Positions 7,533 to 18,011 of a stretch of DNA of 64,000 bases are shown piece after piece (the stretch's first letter is position 1; each line of letters begins with the position of its first letter). Source of the DNA: Pacificibacter maritimus (GTDB lineage: Bacteria > Pseudomonadota > Alphaproteobacteria > Rhodobacterales > Rhodobacteraceae); NCBI RefSeq assembly GCF_003814915.1, contig NZ_RKQK01000002.1:497184-561183 (forward strand), given 5' to 3'. The notes beneath the pieces are model-generated. The model did not search any database. It was not told where the DNA came from and worked only from the letters and a program-made list of their open reading frames with translations. Both the position numbers and the translations under genes were made by a program.

Positions 7533-9311
7533 ATGGCATTTCACAAGACCTTATTGACCGTTGTGCTATGCGCAGGCTTGAATGCAGCCGCCCATGGGTT
7601 TGAGGCCGATTTAAAAACCACTGGCGCAACTGGTCTAAAAGACACTTTGAGTGCGGCATCTTCGGTTTTACAAGCCCAGCAAGAGGGAACGACAGCGCCA
7701 TCGGATATCATTGCGGCAGTACAATCAGACTACCGCACTTTGTTGGGCACGCTTTACCGCGCGGGCTATTACGCGCCCGTTATCCGAATTTCGGTCGATG
7801 GGCGCGAAGGCAGCACATTGTCACTGGTAACCCTGCCCGATCAGGTATCCAACGTGACGATCACTGTGGACACGGGGCCGAAATTCAAGTTCGGCGAGGC
7901 AACCGTTGGGCCGCTCGCAGCAGGCACAGAGATCCCGAGTAATTTCAGAACAGGACGCACCGCGGGATCGGGCCGCGTGGGCGGTGCGAAAGACGCAGCA
8001 ATAGATGCTTGGCGCGATGCATCTCACCCCAAAGCAGCCTTGAGTTCACAGTCAATCGTCGCCGATCATACGCAGAACAAACTAGACGTCGCTTTGGGCA
8101 TTGATCCTGGACCGAAGGCCACGTTTGGTCGGCTTACATTTGCGGGTACGAAAAAGGTCACCGATGCGCGTTTGGCCGAGATCACAGGTGACATCACAGG
8201 CAAACCTTTTGATCCCGCCACGTTAAATACGGTGAACTCACGCCTGCGCCAAACAGGTGCTTTTCGGTCTGTTAGCTTGGCAGAGGCCAAAACCCTAAAC
8301 GCAGACAACAGCCTAGACGTGACAGCGACGATCACAGATGCGACACCGCGCAGATTTGGTTTTGGGGCGCAAATCAGTTCGCTCGAAGGTGGCACTCTGT
8401 CTGGCTATTGGATGCACCGCAACATTTCAGGCAATGCCGACCGATTGCGATTTGACGCTGAAATCGCAGGTTTGGGATCGGACACTGGTGTGGACTACTC
8501 GCTATCAACATCATATCGACGCCCCGCCACAACACGCCCAGTTTTAACCTTAGTGACAGAAGCAGAATTCGCCCGCTTGGATGAACCAAACTATCTCTCA
8601 ACATCGGCAGAGTTTTTGATCGGGGCTGAGGTCAATTTGTCTGAAACCACCTATTTCACGGGCAGCATTGGGTACCGCTATTCGGATGTCACCGATGACA
8701 TTGGATCGCGGCAATTTTCACACGTGATTTTCCCAATTGAAGGTGCGCGAGATGCCCGTGACAATGCGCTTTCACCGACATCAGGTACCTATTTTTCAGC
8801 ACAGATCATGCCCTATCTTGGCATAGACGGATCAAAAAATGGTGCGCGTTTATTTGCAGATATGCGCGGCTATACCAGCCTAGGTGAAGACGACCGCTTT
8901 GTGTTTGCGGGGCGTTTTTTGGCGGGATCCATCTTGGGCAGTAACTTGACCGAAACACCCCCCGATCTTTTGTTTTACTCAGGCGGAGGGGGCACAGTGC
9001 GGGGGCAGCCTTATAAATCGCTCAATGTCACTTCAGGAGGCGTCACAACAGGGGGCGCAAGCTTTCTAGGGCTATCCACCGAAATTCGTGCAGGCATCAA
9101 CGACAACTTTTCACTCGTTGGATTCGCCGACGGCGGTGCCGTTGGCGCAAATTCCGTACCGGATGACACCATGGAATGGCATGCCGGTGCGGGTCTTGGG
9201 TTGCGCTATGATACAGGGTTTGGGCCGATTAGACTGGATGTGGCCACGCCTGTAGCAGGCGACACTGGCGAGGGTGTGCAGATTTACGTTGGGATTGGAC
9301 AAGCGTTTTGA
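7533..9311 (+). CDS. tamA: TamA outer-membrane assembly factor (BamA/Omp85 superfamily)
   Basis: Outer-membrane protein of 592 residues with an N-terminal signal sequence (about residues 1-22, hydrophobic core LLTVVLCAGL). POTRA-type periplasmic modules run to about residue 260, and a 16-strand Omp85 barrel fills the C-terminal half. The last residue is Phe, as expected for barrel recognition. TamA and TamB form a complex spanning the envelope that helps insert some outer-membrane proteins and is implicated in phospholipid movement. The next gene is tamB, translationally coupled by a TTGA overlap, which supports the assignment over other Omp85 proteins. An upstream in-frame TTG at 7500 is less likely. 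Confidence 0.92.
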   Translation: MAFHKTLLTVVLCAGLNAAAHGFEADLKTTGATGLKDTLSAASSVLQAQQEGTTAPSDIIAAVQSDYRTLLGTLYRAGYYAPVIRISVDGREGSTLSLVTLPDQVSNVTITVDTGPKFKFGEATVGPLAAGTEIPSNFRTGRTAGSGRVGGAKDAAIDAWRDASHPKAALSSQSIVADHTQNKLDVALGIDPGPKATFGRLTFAGTKKVTDARLAEITGDITGKPFDPATLNTVNSRLRQTGAFRSVSLAEAKTLNADNSLDVTATITDATPRRFGFGAQISSLEGGTLSGYWMHRNISGNADRLRFDAEIAGLGSDTGVDYSLSTSYRRPATTRPVLTLVTEAEFARLDEPNYLSTSAEFLIGAEVNLSETTYFTGSIGYRYSDVTDDIGSRQFSHVIFPIEGARDARDNALSPTSGTYFSAQIMPYLGIDGSKNGARLFADMRGYTSLGEDDRFVFAGRFLAGSILGSNLTETPPDLLFYSGGGGTVRGQPYKSLNVTSGGVTTGGASFLGLSTEIRAGINDNFSLVGFADGGAVGANSVPDDTMEWHAGAGLGLRYDTGFGPIRLDVATPVAGDTGEGVQIYVGIGQAF

Positions 9312-12300
9312 ACCATAAAATTCTCCTCTTTCCCGCTCTTTGTCTGCCCTTGGTGGCTGTGGCACAAACCGTTGCGGATCAGACAGAAACAGATCGTGAT
9401 CGTTCAAGGATTGTCGCCTTCTTAGAAGACAATTTATCAGGTGCTGGGCGCACAATACGGATCGAAAATTTCACAGGGCTTTTATCATCTCAAGCCAGCT
9501 TATCACGTCTGACGATCGCCGATGACCAAGGCGTTTGGCTGACATTGGATGACGTGGAACTGGATTGGAAACGCACGTCCCTCTTAGCTGGCAAGTTAGA
9601 AGTCACCAGCCTGTCAGCGGGTGAAATCAATGTTTTACGCAAACCTGATGCTGGGGAAACATCCCAAAGCCCAGAAGCAAAACCATTTAGCCTACCTGAG
9701 CTGCCCGTCAGCATTGTTATCGACGAAGTGAACGCGCCATTGGTGACACTTGGTGCAGATATTTTGGGCATCGGTGAACCTATCGATCTCTCTTTTCTTG
9801 GCGGCGTCAATCTGGCTGATGGCCAAGGATCGGCACAGCTCGAAATTCAACGGCTGTCTGGGCCGTCTGGTGCGTTTTTACTTGATGCATCTTATGACAA
9901 TGCCGACACACAACTCGCTTTAGACTTATCATTGACCGAAAGCAAAGGTGGCTTGATCACCACGTTGATCGGCTTGCCTGGTGCCCCCGATATGGCATTG
10001 ACAGCGCAGGGTGAAGGCCCGCTTGATACCTTTATTGCTGACATAACATTGGCCACAGAAGGCACCCCCAGACTGTCAGGTAAGCTTGGTTTATCGACTT
10101 TGGAAGACGATCAACAAGACCAAACCGCGCAAGATACTCCTGAGCCGAAAACACGAGTGTTTTCAGCAGATATCCAAGGCGATGTCTCCCCATTGTTCGA
10201 GACAGACTATGCTGAGTTTTTCGGCGTATCGACAGCCCTCAAGGTCGAAGGAACATCCTACCCAGACGGACGTTTGTCTCTTTCACCTTTCTCACTGAAA
10301 ACCAACAATCTGTCTTTGGGGGGCACAATCGATATTGGTACGGATTCCTTGCCAACATCCTTTGATATTTCAGGTTCGATTGCAGCAAAAGGCGGCAAGC
10401 CAACCTTGCTTCCGCTTACTGGCCCAAAGCGCGAAATCGACCGCGCAACCCTCTCAGCGCAATACGATGTAACACAGGGCGAGCAATGGACAGCCGAGGC
10501 CAACTTGCTTGGATTCAATCAAATCGGGGTGTCCATCCAAGATGTGACGATTGATGCTAATGGCACCGTATCGCGCAGCCGCAATCAAACCACATCTCAA
10601 CTGGTGCGTGCCGTTACCGCACAGATCGACATGGCGCTGAACGGGTTGGACGTTGCCGACACAAAGTTACAAACTGCAATTGGTGACGCTCTGTCAGCGC
10701 GCACCAGCTTGTCGTGGAACGATGAAGTGGGGTTTGTCATCAAAGATGCCCGATTTGAAGCGCAAGACACGGTGCTGCAATCATCTGGAACGCTCTCCAG
10801 TATTGCCGAAGGTTTGACCTTTGTAGGTCAAGCCAATCTGCGCGCACCAGATGTGTCACGTTTTGCCCCCTTGGCAGGTCGCCCCCTAAAGGGCGCGATC
10901 ACAGCGCAGATCGATGGGAGCTATGCCATTTTAGGTGGAGGATTTGATGCGCAGGCCTCAGCAGACACCCGCAACGCAGCCATCGGCATACCCAAAATCG
11001 ATGCGCTTTTGGGCGGGCAGGGTACTGTGACGCTAGATGCCAGCCGCGATGAAACAGGGATCAATCTGCGGTCATTCGATGTGAAAAGCAACGCTCTTTC
11101 TGCGCAAGCCAGCGGCGCGCTGAACTCGGATACAGCTACTCTCAACCTGTCCGCACAGCTTGACGATTTGGCGCGCCTCGATGCAGGCATTAGTGGCCCC
11201 GCAGCCCTGCGCGGAACGGTCAAGCGACGCGAAGCCAACGCCCCGTGGGAAACGGAAACAACCTTGAACGGACCTGGGGGGTCCACCGCGGAGCTATCGG
11301 GAACAGTCGCCCAAAACTTTAACACCGCCTCATTACGTGCCATTGGCTCTGTACCTTTGGGCTTAGCCAATACCTTTACCACAGCAACTTTATTGCAAGG
11401 CGATGCGGCCGTTGATATGCAACTTGTCGGCCCGCTTGAATTGGATTCAATTTCAGGAACGATCACCACGCAGTCAGGCCTGCGTGCGGTTGTGCCTGCT
11501 GCTGGTTTGTCATTCGTTTTCGACCCTTCCACCGTCACCTTATCCAATTCAACGGCGCGCCTTAACGCCAACGCGACATCAGATGCAGGTGGGCGCGTGA
11601 CGGCCTCTGGACAAATTGGGCTCACAGGAAGAATGCCTGCTGATCTGAACATCACGTTGAATAGACTTACAGTCGCCGACCCTGATCTATACACGACCGA
11701 AGCCACAGGCGCGCTGACCATCAACGGACCTTTGCTCGGGTCTCCTCGGCTTGAAGGCCGTATTGCTTTGGGGCGCACCGATATCCAAGTTGCACCAACG
11801 GCCTTTGGTTCTGGCGGCGATATTCCCGAAATTACGCACAAAAACGAGCCCGCCAATGTGCGTCAAACCCGTCAACGAGCAGGTGTTCTGGGCGATGGAT
11901 CCGATGGTGAAAGCTCTGGAACCAATCGTGCCATTGCCTTGGATTTAACCATCGACGCCCCCAACCAAATGTTCATCCGTGGACGGGGATTGGATGCAGA
12001 ACTGGGCGGCAGCCTTCGCTTACGCGGTAGCACCCGCAACATCGTGCCTGTCGGACGGTTTTCACTGAACCGTGGCCGCTTGAGCATCTTGGGAAAACGT
12101 CTGGACTTGGAAGAAGGCCAGCTTTCTTTGCAAGGTGATTTTGACCCCGTGTTTGAATTGGTCGCTGTAACAGACACCGACGACCTGATAATTAACGTGA
12201 TCACCTCAGGGCGTGTCAGCGCCCCAAAGTTGACACTTACCTCTGCGCCAGACTTGCCCGAAGATGAAATATTTGCGCAACTTTTATTTGGTCGCGCGTT

Positions 12301-12622
12301 ATCTGATATTTCACCGCTTCAAGCCGCACAGATGGCCGCAGCGATTGCGACATTGACGGGCGGGGGCAATGGGATTGTTGGCGACATTCGCGATGAAATC
12401 GGATTGGATGACTTGGATGTCACCACCTCTGACGAGGGCGATGCAGCACTACGACTGGGCAAATATTTGTCGGATGAAATCTATACGGATGTGACCATAG
12501 ACAGCTCTGGAAAATCGGTGATCAACCTGAACCTTGATGCTTCTGATACAGTGACCTTCAAAGGGTCTGCATCAGCTGATGGCGACACAAGCCTTGGGGT
12601 CTTTTTCGAGAAAGATTACTAA
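9308..12622 (+). CDS. tamB: TamB translocation and assembly module protein
   Basis: Inner-membrane-anchored periplasmic protein of 1104 residues, partner of TamA. It has an N-terminal signal/anchor (LLFPALCLPLVAVAQ). A very long beta-rich, Ser/Thr/Asp-rich body of repeating strands fits the hydrophobic groove architecture of AsmA/TamB proteins. The C-terminal 350 residues match the TamB domain, with strings such as GRFSLNRGRL and LFGRALSDISPLQ. The start is a TTG overlapping the TGA of tamA, so the two are translationally coupled. Its stop overlaps the stop of the convergent trxC by four bases. The domain order is complete with no frameshift. Confidence 0.92.
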   Translation: MNHKILLFPALCLPLVAVAQTVADQTETDRDRSRIVAFLEDNLSGAGRTIRIENFTGLLSSQASLSRLTIADDQGVWLTLDDVELDWKRTSLLAGKLEVTSLSAGEINVLRKPDAGETSQSPEAKPFSLPELPVSIVIDEVNAPLVTLGADILGIGEPIDLSFLGGVNLADGQGSAQLEIQRLSGPSGAFLLDASYDNADTQLALDLSLTESKGGLITTLIGLPGAPDMALTAQGEGPLDTFIADITLATEGTPRLSGKLGLSTLEDDQQDQTAQDTPEPKTRVFSADIQGDVSPLFETDYAEFFGVSTALKVEGTSYPDGRLSLSPFSLKTNNLSLGGTIDIGTDSLPTSFDISGSIAAKGGKPTLLPLTGPKREIDRATLSAQYDVTQGEQWTAEANLLGFNQIGVSIQDVTIDANGTVSRSRNQTTSQLVRAVTAQIDMALNGLDVADTKLQTAIGDALSARTSLSWNDEVGFVIKDARFEAQDTVLQSSGTLSSIAEGLTFVGQANLRAPDVSRFAPLAGRPLKGAITAQIDGSYAILGGGFDAQASADTRNAAIGIPKIDALLGGQGTVTLDASRDETGINLRSFDVKSNALSAQASGALNSDTATLNLSAQLDDLARLDAGISGPAALRGTVKRREANAPWETETTLNGPGGSTAELSGTVAQNFNTASLRAIGSVPLGLANTFTTATLLQGDAAVDMQLVGPLELDSISGTITTQSGLRAVVPAAGLSFVFDPSTVTLSNSTARLNANATSDAGGRVTASGQIGLTGRMPADLNITLNRLTVADPDLYTTEATGALTINGPLLGSPRLEGRIALGRTDIQVAPTAFGSGGDIPEITHKNEPANVRQTRQRAGVLGDGSDGESSGTNRAIALDLTIDAPNQMFIRGRGLDAELGGSLRLRGSTRNIVPVGRFSLNRGRLSILGKRLDLEEGQLSLQGDFDPVFELVAVTDTDDLIINVITSGRVSAPKLTLTSAPDLPEDEIFAQLLFGRALSDISPLQAAQMAAAIATLTGGGNGIVGDIRDEIGLDDLDVTTSDEGDAALRLGKYLSDEIYTDVTIDSSGKSVINLNLDASDTVTFKGSASADGDTSLGVFFEKDY

Positions 12623-13065
12623 GCCAAAGGTTTCGCTTTTTGCTGCACAAAACGCGCTATATCGCGCGCAGGTCTCGCCCCAGTTAGGCGCGCAATTTCT
12701 TTACCGCCTTGGTATAAAATCAATGCAGGAATGCCGCGCACATTATTCTTTTGAGACACGATAGGAAAGTCTTGGGTGTTGACCTTGGCAAATCGCGCAC
12801 GGCCTTTCAAAGCCACCGCTGCCTTGGCAAAGTCAGGTGCCATCTGGCGGCAAGGACCACACCAAGGTGCCCAAAAGTCCACCAACAAAGGCATGTCATC
12901 CAATTTGGCCGCTTTGGCCAAGGACGTCGGGTTCAATTCTGCCACCTTATCCGTCACCAACACAGCGCCGCATTTGCCGCATTTCGGGGTCGCATCCAAC
13001 TTTTCCGCAGGGACACGATTGGCTTGCCCACATTTCAAACAACTGAGTTTTACAGGATAGCTCAT
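12619..13065 (-). CDS. trxC: Thioredoxin TrxC (thioredoxin 2 with N-terminal zinc ribbon)
   Basis: Cytoplasmic thiol-disulfide reductase of 148 residues. The zinc ribbon has Cys9-x2-Cys12 and Cys29-x2-Cys32, followed by the thioredoxin fold with active site WCGPC (Cys69 and Cys72) and the cis-Pro region GIPAL. The extra Zn module separates TrxC from TrxA. It reduces disulfides in proteins such as ribonucleotide reductase and is often part of oxidative-stress responses. It is convergent with tamB (4-base overlap of the ends), and gcvP lies behind it on the same strand after a terminator. Confidence 0.93.
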   Translation of the reverse strand: MSYPVKLSCLKCGQANRVPAEKLDATPKCGKCGAVLVTDKVAELNPTSLAKAAKLDDMPLLVDFWAPWCGPCRQMAPDFAKAAVALKGRARFAKVNTQDFPIVSQKNNVRGIPALILYQGGKEIARLTGARPARDIARFVQQKAKPLA

Positions 13066-13111
13066 AGATGCCCTCTCTGATTGGCTGACCTCGCCTATAT
13101 CAAGCCAAAGC

Positions 13112-13150
13112 CAAAAAACACAAGGCCCCGATTGAACAATCGAGGCCTTG
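13112..13150 (-). terminator. Rho-independent terminator of the gcvTHP operon
   Basis: On the minus strand AAGGCCTCGATT pairs with AATCGGGGCCTT around GTTC (one G-U pair), then GTG and six T. It lies 15 bases beyond the gcvP stop. Confidence 0.88.
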
Positions 13151-13164
13151 GTAAAGTTATGGTG

Positions 13165-16011
13165 TTACTCAGCTGCTTCCACATAGTTTTCAAGCGGTGG
13201 ACACTGACAGATCAAATTGCGATCCCCATGCACGTTGTCCACACGCCCAACGGGGGGCCAGTATTTATCAACGCGAAAAGAGCCAGGCGGGAAACACCCT
13301 TGTTCACGACTATAGGGACGATCCCAATCCGCGACCAAATCATTCACCGTATGCGGCGCATGTTTCAACGGGTTATTATCAACAGGCCAAGTGCCTTTTT
13401 CGATCTGTGCAATTTCTGATCGGATCGACAGCATGGCTTCGATGAAACGATCTAGTTCGGCCTTGGTTTCAGATTCAGTCGGTTCGATCATCAAAGTGCC
13501 TGCCACGGGCCAAGACATCGTTGGTGCATGGAAACCGCTGTCCATCAGGCGTTTGGCGATGTCATCGACGGTTACGTGAACGCTATCATCAAAGGCACGC
13601 GGGTCGATGATGCATTCGTGGGCAACACGCCCCTGCTTTCCGCGGTAAAGCACAGGGAAAGCGGCATCCAAACGCGCAGCGATGTAGTTCGCGTTCAAGA
13701 TCGCAACCTTTGTGGCCTGCGTTAAACCAGCCCCGCCCATCAGCATGCAATAAGCCCATGAGATAGGCAAAATAGATGCCGAGCCATAAGGCGCCGCAGA
13801 CACGGGGCCAGTTTCACCGCCCAATTCAGGATGGCCCGGCAAGAAGCGTTCAAGGTGTGCTTTCACACCAATCGGACCCATGCCAGGTCCACCGCCACCA
13901 TGCGGGATGCAGAATGTTTTATGTAGGTTCAAGTGACTGACGTCCGACCCGATATCACCAGGTTTCGACAGACCAACCATAGCGTTCAAATTTGCCCCAT
14001 CTAGATAGACCTGCCCGCCAAATTCATGAGTGATGTCGCAGACATCTTTGACAGTTTCTTCGAACACACCGTGGGTCGAGGGGTAGGTGACCATACAGGC
14101 TGCAAGCTTATCACCCGCAGCTTCCGCTTTTGCGCGGAAATCATCCAAATCGATATCGCCATTCTCGGCACTTTTCACGACAACAACCTTGAGACCACAC
14201 ATCTGTGCAGTCGCGGGATTTGTACCATGCGCCGACATCGGGATCAGGCACACATCACGCCCACCTTGTCCATTGGCGCGGTGATAGGCCATGATGGTCA
14301 AAAGACCTGCATATTCGCCTTGCGCACCAGAGTTTGGCTGCATGGACATGGCGTCATAGCCCGTAATTTCGCAGAGCTTAGCTGCCAAATCGTCGATCAT
14401 CTCCTTGTAGCCTTCGGATTGATCTTGCGGTGCAAAGGGATGGATCGTGTTAAATTCTGGCCATGTAACAGGCATCATTTCGACGGCCGCATTCAGTTTC
14501 ATCGTGCACGACCCAAGCGGGATCATTGCACGATCCAGCGCCAAATCGCGGTCGGCCAAACGGCGCATGTAACGCATCATTTCGCCTTCGGCACGGTTCA
14601 TGCCAAAGATCGGGTGCGTCAGGTAATCACTTTCGCGCAGGAGTGCTGCGTCAAAGCCCAATTCTGTCGGCTCACGAGTTGCTAGAGCTTCGTGGCCAAA
14701 AGCACGCCAGACTTTTTCGATGATCTCGGCATCGACCATTTCATCAACGGAAATGCCAATTTTGGTTTTGCCAACAGGGCGCAGATTGATCCCCTCGGCC
14801 ACAGCAGATCGCAAGATCACGCCCTGCATCGCACCAACGTCAACGGTGAAAGTGTCATAAAAGGCCGCGGGGGCGATTTTAAACCCAGAAGATTTCAGAC
14901 CCTCAGCCAAACGCACCGCGTTGAAGTGGATGCTTTCCCCAATCGCGCGCAGGCCTTGCGGCCCGTGAAACACCGCATAAAAAGATGCCATAACAGCCAG
15001 TAAAGCTTGGGCTGTACAAACGTTGGATGTCGCTTTTTCGCGGCGAATATGCTGTTCGCGGGTTTGCAATGATAAACGATACGCCCGCTCGCCACGCGCA
15101 TCTATGGACACACCAACAATGCGACCAGGCATAGAGCGTTTGATTTTATCGGCACATGACATGAACGCCGCGTGCGGACCACCAAAGCCCATAGGCACGC
15201 CAAAGCGCTGTGCAGATCCAACAGCAATATCTGCCCCCATCGCGCCAGGATCTTTGATCATCGTCAAGGCCATCAAATCGGTCGCCATGATCGCGATCGC
15301 TTTGTGGTCATGCAGTGCGCCGATTTCGGGTGTAAAGTCCCGCAGATCTCCGTAAGTGCCTGGATACTGGAAAATTCCGCCGAACACTTTAGAGGCATCC
15401 AAATCATCGACCGCCCCAATGATAAGTTCGATCCCCAAAGGTGCTGCGCGGGTTTTCATCACCTCGATATTTTGCGGGTGGCAGTTTTCGTCAATGAAGA
15501 AGCCTTTGACCTTAGATTTTGAAACACGCTGCGCCATGGTCATGGCTTCGGCGCAGGCTGTCGCCTCGTCCAACAACGAAGCATTGGCGACAGGTAGGCC
15601 TGTCATATCGGACACCATTGTTTGGAAGTTCAGCAAAGCTTCAAGGCGGCCTTGTGCGATTTCAGGCTGGTAGGGCGTGTAAGCCGTGTACCATGCAGGA
15701 TTTTCCAAAATATTGCGCTGAATGGCAGGTGGGGTGGCTGTCGCGTAATACCCCTGCCCAATCAAAGAGGTCATGACCTTGTTTTTGCCCGCGACCTTGC
15801 GCATTGCGCCCAGAACTTCGTGTTCTGTCATGGGCCCCCAAGACAAAGGTTCAAGCTGACGGATCGCCATAGGCACGGTTTCGTCGATCAGGTTTTCCAG
15901 TGACGTGGCCCCAACAACTTTCAGCATATCATCCATCTCGGCAGGGGACGGACCGATGTGACGACGATTGGCAAAATCATAGGGATTGTAAGTAGACGGA
16001 GTGTAAGCCAC
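13165..16011 (-). CDS. gcvP: Glycine dehydrogenase (decarboxylating), P protein of the glycine cleavage system
   Basis: PLP enzyme of 948 residues that decarboxylates glycine and passes the aminomethyl group to lipoyl-GcvH. It has the fused alpha-beta form in one chain. The PLP lysine is Lys698 in [14 protein letters not shown]. The GTG start at 16011 has AAGGAA upstream and gives the normal N-terminus; an open frame 25 codons longer has no support. It is the last gene of gcvT-gcvH-gcvP, under the riboswitch at about 17.7-17.9 kb. The operon breaks down glycine to CO2, ammonia and a one-carbon unit on tetrahydrofolate. Confidence 0.96.
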   Translation of the reverse strand: MAYTPSTYNPYDFANRRHIGPSPAEMDDMLKVVGATSLENLIDETVPMAIRQLEPLSWGPMTEHEVLGAMRKVAGKNKVMTSLIGQGYYATATPPAIQRNILENPAWYTAYTPYQPEIAQGRLEALLNFQTMVSDMTGLPVANASLLDEATACAEAMTMAQRVSKSKVKGFFIDENCHPQNIEVMKTRAAPLGIELIIGAVDDLDASKVFGGIFQYPGTYGDLRDFTPEIGALHDHKAIAIMATDLMALTMIKDPGAMGADIAVGSAQRFGVPMGFGGPHAAFMSCADKIKRSMPGRIVGVSIDARGERAYRLSLQTREQHIRREKATSNVCTAQALLAVMASFYAVFHGPQGLRAIGESIHFNAVRLAEGLKSSGFKIAPAAFYDTFTVDVGAMQGVILRSAVAEGINLRPVGKTKIGISVDEMVDAEIIEKVWRAFGHEALATREPTELGFDAALLRESDYLTHPIFGMNRAEGEMMRYMRRLADRDLALDRAMIPLGSCTMKLNAAVEMMPVTWPEFNTIHPFAPQDQSEGYKEMIDDLAAKLCEITGYDAMSMQPNSGAQGEYAGLLTIMAYHRANGQGGRDVCLIPMSAHGTNPATAQMCGLKVVVVKSAENGDIDLDDFRAKAEAAGDKLAACMVTYPSTHGVFEETVKDVCDITHEFGGQVYLDGANLNAMVGLSKPGDIGSDVSHLNLHKTFCIPHGGGGPGMGPIGVKAHLERFLPGHPELGGETGPVSAAPYGSASILPISWAYCMLMGGAGLTQATKVAILNANYIAARLDAAFPVLYRGKQGRVAHECIIDPRAFDDSVHVTVDDIAKRLMDSGFHAPTMSWPVAGTLMIEPTESETKAELDRFIEAMLSIRSEIAQIEKGTWPVDNNPLKHAPHTVNDLVADWDRPYSREQGCFPPGSFRVDKYWPPVGRVDNVHGDRNLICQCPPLENYVEAAE

Positions 16012-16101
16012 GAGGCATTCCTTTTCGAGTAAACCTTGATGCAAGCGCGAGCATGCGAGCAATGCATGGGGGCACAGGAGATCCACGCGCCCCCAATCAA
16101 T

Positions 16102-16461
16102 TTAGCCAATAAAGGCTTTGTATTCAGCTTCCGACATGAATTCATCAAGCACAGAAAGGTCATCAATTTTCATTTTGAAAAACCATGCATCGCCGATTGC
16201 ATCTTCATTCACTTTGGATGGCTCATCGACCAAAAGTCCGTTCACCTCAACAATTTCACCGTCAAGCGGCGCCAAGATATCTGAAGCGGCTTTAACACTT
16301 TCGATCACACAAATTTCTTCGTCTTTGGTCACTGTGGTGCCTTCTTCGGGCAATTCAACAAACACAACATCGCCCAATTGAGTGGCTGCATGTTCTGTGA
16401 TGCCAACGACGACCAGATCGTCTTCGACGCGGAGCCATTCGTGTTCTTCAGTGAATTTCAT
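16102..16461 (-). CDS. gcvH: Glycine cleavage system H protein (lipoyl carrier)
   Basis: Small lipoyl-carrying protein of 119 residues that shuttles the aminomethyl intermediate between GcvP, GcvT and the lipoamide dehydrogenase (L protein). The lipoyl attachment site is Lys57 in the motif ESVKAASD. It is flanked by gcvT upstream and gcvP downstream in the same operon. Full length and intact. Confidence 0.96.
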   Translation of the reverse strand: MKFTEEHEWLRVEDDLVVVGITEHAATQLGDVVFVELPEEGTTVTKDEEICVIESVKAASDILAPLDGEIVEVNGLLVDEPSKVNEDAIGDAWFFKMKIDDLSVLDEFMSEAEYKAFIG

Positions 16462-16502
16462 AGGTCTGATCCTTAGGTAGAATATCTAGAGTGTAACTGT
16501 AT

Positions 16503-17630
16503 TTAGCGTTTGTAGGTCGAGGGGCGAAACGCCATTGATGAAACTGTGACAGGCAAACGTTTGCCGCGCAGTTCCGCAAAAATTTCGGTCCCGTCAGTCG
16601 TATATTCGGTTGGGACATAGCCCATTGCAATAGGGGCTTGCACAGTGGGGCCGAAACCACCCGATGTTATGACACCGATCTGGTCATTGCTGTCGGATGA
16701 GGCAAACAAAGGCGTGCCTTCGCGCATTGGGGCGCGGCCTTGGGGCAACAAGCCCACGCGCAACTTGTCTGGGCCGTTTTCCAGTTCAGCTAGAATGCGA
16801 TCAGCGCCAGGAAATCCACCAGCACGCGCACCGCCCGTGCGACGGATGCCTTGTATCGCCCAAGCAATATTGCCTTGAACGGGCGAGGTGGTCGTGTCGA
16901 TATCGTGACCGTAAAGGCACAAACCCGCCTCGAGACGCAGACTGTCGCGCGCACCAAGGCCGATTAATTCGACTTCATCCATTTCAACCAACTTTGCGGC
17001 AACATCGGCTGCGATTTGTGCAGGGATCGAGATTTCAAAACCGTCTTCGCCTGTATAGCCAGACCGCGAAATCCACCATTCGACACCGTTCACATCCATG
17101 CGGTGACTGTCCATAAACCGCATGTCGGTGACAGTGGGCACAAGGCGCGCCAAAGCTGTTTCGGCAGCGGGGCCTTGCAGTGCCAAGAGCGCGCGATCTG
17201 TGATTTCGGTCACGGTCACATGGTCTGGCAAAGTCGCTTTCATATGGGCAATATCTTGGGACTTGCAGGCCGCATTGACGACCAAAAATAAATGATCGCC
17301 CGTGTTTGCGATCATCAAATCATCCAAGATACCACCCGCTTCATTGGTGAAAATCCCGTATCTCTGGCGCAAAGGTTTGAGGCCCGCAACAGACACAGGC
17401 ACGATGGTTTCAAGTGCAAGCGTCAATGCCTCAAGACCTTCGGTCGATGTCAAAGCCACCTGCCCCATATGCGACACATCAAATAGGCCTGCAGCGCTGC
17501 GCGTTTGCAAATGTTCTTTCATAACGCCCGCGGGATATTGCACCGGCATATCATAGCCTGCGAAAGGCACCATTTTACCGCCATTGGCCACGTGAAAATC
17601 GTAAAGGGGAGTCCGCTTTAGATCCGTCAT
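16503..17630 (-). CDS. gcvT: Aminomethyltransferase (glycine cleavage T protein)
   Basis: Transfers the methylene group from the aminomethyl-lipoyl H protein to tetrahydrofolate and releases ammonia. At 375 residues it has the usual size and begins TDLKRTPLYDFHV. It contains the folate-binding region GLFDVSHMGQ and the GYTGEDGFE motif. It is the first gene of the operon, about 80 bases after the riboswitch on the minus strand, with gcvH following closely. No defect seen. Confidence 0.96.
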   Translation of the reverse strand: MTDLKRTPLYDFHVANGGKMVPFAGYDMPVQYPAGVMKEHLQTRSAAGLFDVSHMGQVALTSTEGLEALTLALETIVPVSVAGLKPLRQRYGIFTNEAGGILDDLMIANTGDHLFLVVNAACKSQDIAHMKATLPDHVTVTEITDRALLALQGPAAETALARLVPTVTDMRFMDSHRMDVNGVEWWISRSGYTGEDGFEISIPAQIAADVAAKLVEMDEVELIGLGARDSLRLEAGLCLYGHDIDTTTSPVQGNIAWAIQGIRRTGGARAGGFPGADRILAELENGPDKLRVGLLPQGRAPMREGTPLFASSDSNDQIGVITSGGFGPTVQAPIAMGYVPTEYTTDGTEIFAELRGKRLPVTVSSMAFRPSTYKR

Positions 17631-17699
17631 TTTGTACGCTCCAAGTGCACTTTTGCACTGATTTCAAAACCGGAATAAAAGCCGGCACCACGACAAAGC

Positions 17700-17880
17700 C
17701 ATCCTTTGCCTGATGCCCCCTCTGTCCTTGCGCCTGAGATCGTTATCCCTTCGGCGGGTGCATCCGCACCACTCTCCAGAGTGTATTGTCTTCGAAGGTC
17801 CTGTTGCCTGAGAGTTTACCGGGGCGGTTGCTCCTTCGGCACATGTACAAATCACTTTGCCATGTTCTCCCAACGAAGAT
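17700..17880 (-). promoter_or_regulatory. Tandem glycine riboswitch controlling gcvTHP
   Basis: Two glycine aptamers lie one after the other in the 5' leader of gcvT on the minus strand. Aptamer 1 (about 17875-17790) has the conserved GCCGAAGGAGCAA segment and CTCTCAGGCAA with ACAGGAC. Aptamer 2 (about 17785-17712) repeats the plan with GCCGAAGGGA, ATCTCAGGCG and AAGGACAGAG. This is the familiar architecture that turns on glycine cleavage genes when glycine is abundant. The stretch between the aptamers and gcvT holds the expression platform. Confidence 0.92.
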
Positions 17881-17889
17881 TGTGCGTAA

Positions 17890-17918
17890 TCTCTAGGTGA
17901 CAGAATTGATTCAGGCAA
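17890..17918 (-). promoter_or_regulatory. Putative promoter of the glycine riboswitch and gcv operon
   Basis: On the minus strand TTGCCT (17918-17913) and TAGAGA (17895-17890) are spaced by 17 bases, placing the start near 17883, immediately before aptamer 1. The gltX terminator lies just upstream. Confidence 0.5.
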
Positions 17919-17950
17919 GTCTTCGCTGACATTTGCGCGCATTTGTTCAA

Positions 17951-17989
17951 AAGAAAACCCGTCAAAGCGCAAGGCCATGACGGGTTTTA
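17951..17989 (-). terminator. Rho-independent terminator of gltX
   Basis: AAAACCCGTCA and TGACGGGTTTT form an 11-base perfect stem, followed on the minus strand by TTTTCTTTTG. It lies about 25 bases after the gltX stop and separates gltX from the gcv promoter. Confidence 0.85.
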
Positions 17990-18011
17990 CAGCAATTAAA
18001 CGCCCCTGCAC

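Noticed and set aside
10921-11856. 311-codon minus-strand frame inside tamB
   Set aside because: Ser/Pro/Arg-rich shadow translation of the tamB coding strand; no family resemblance.
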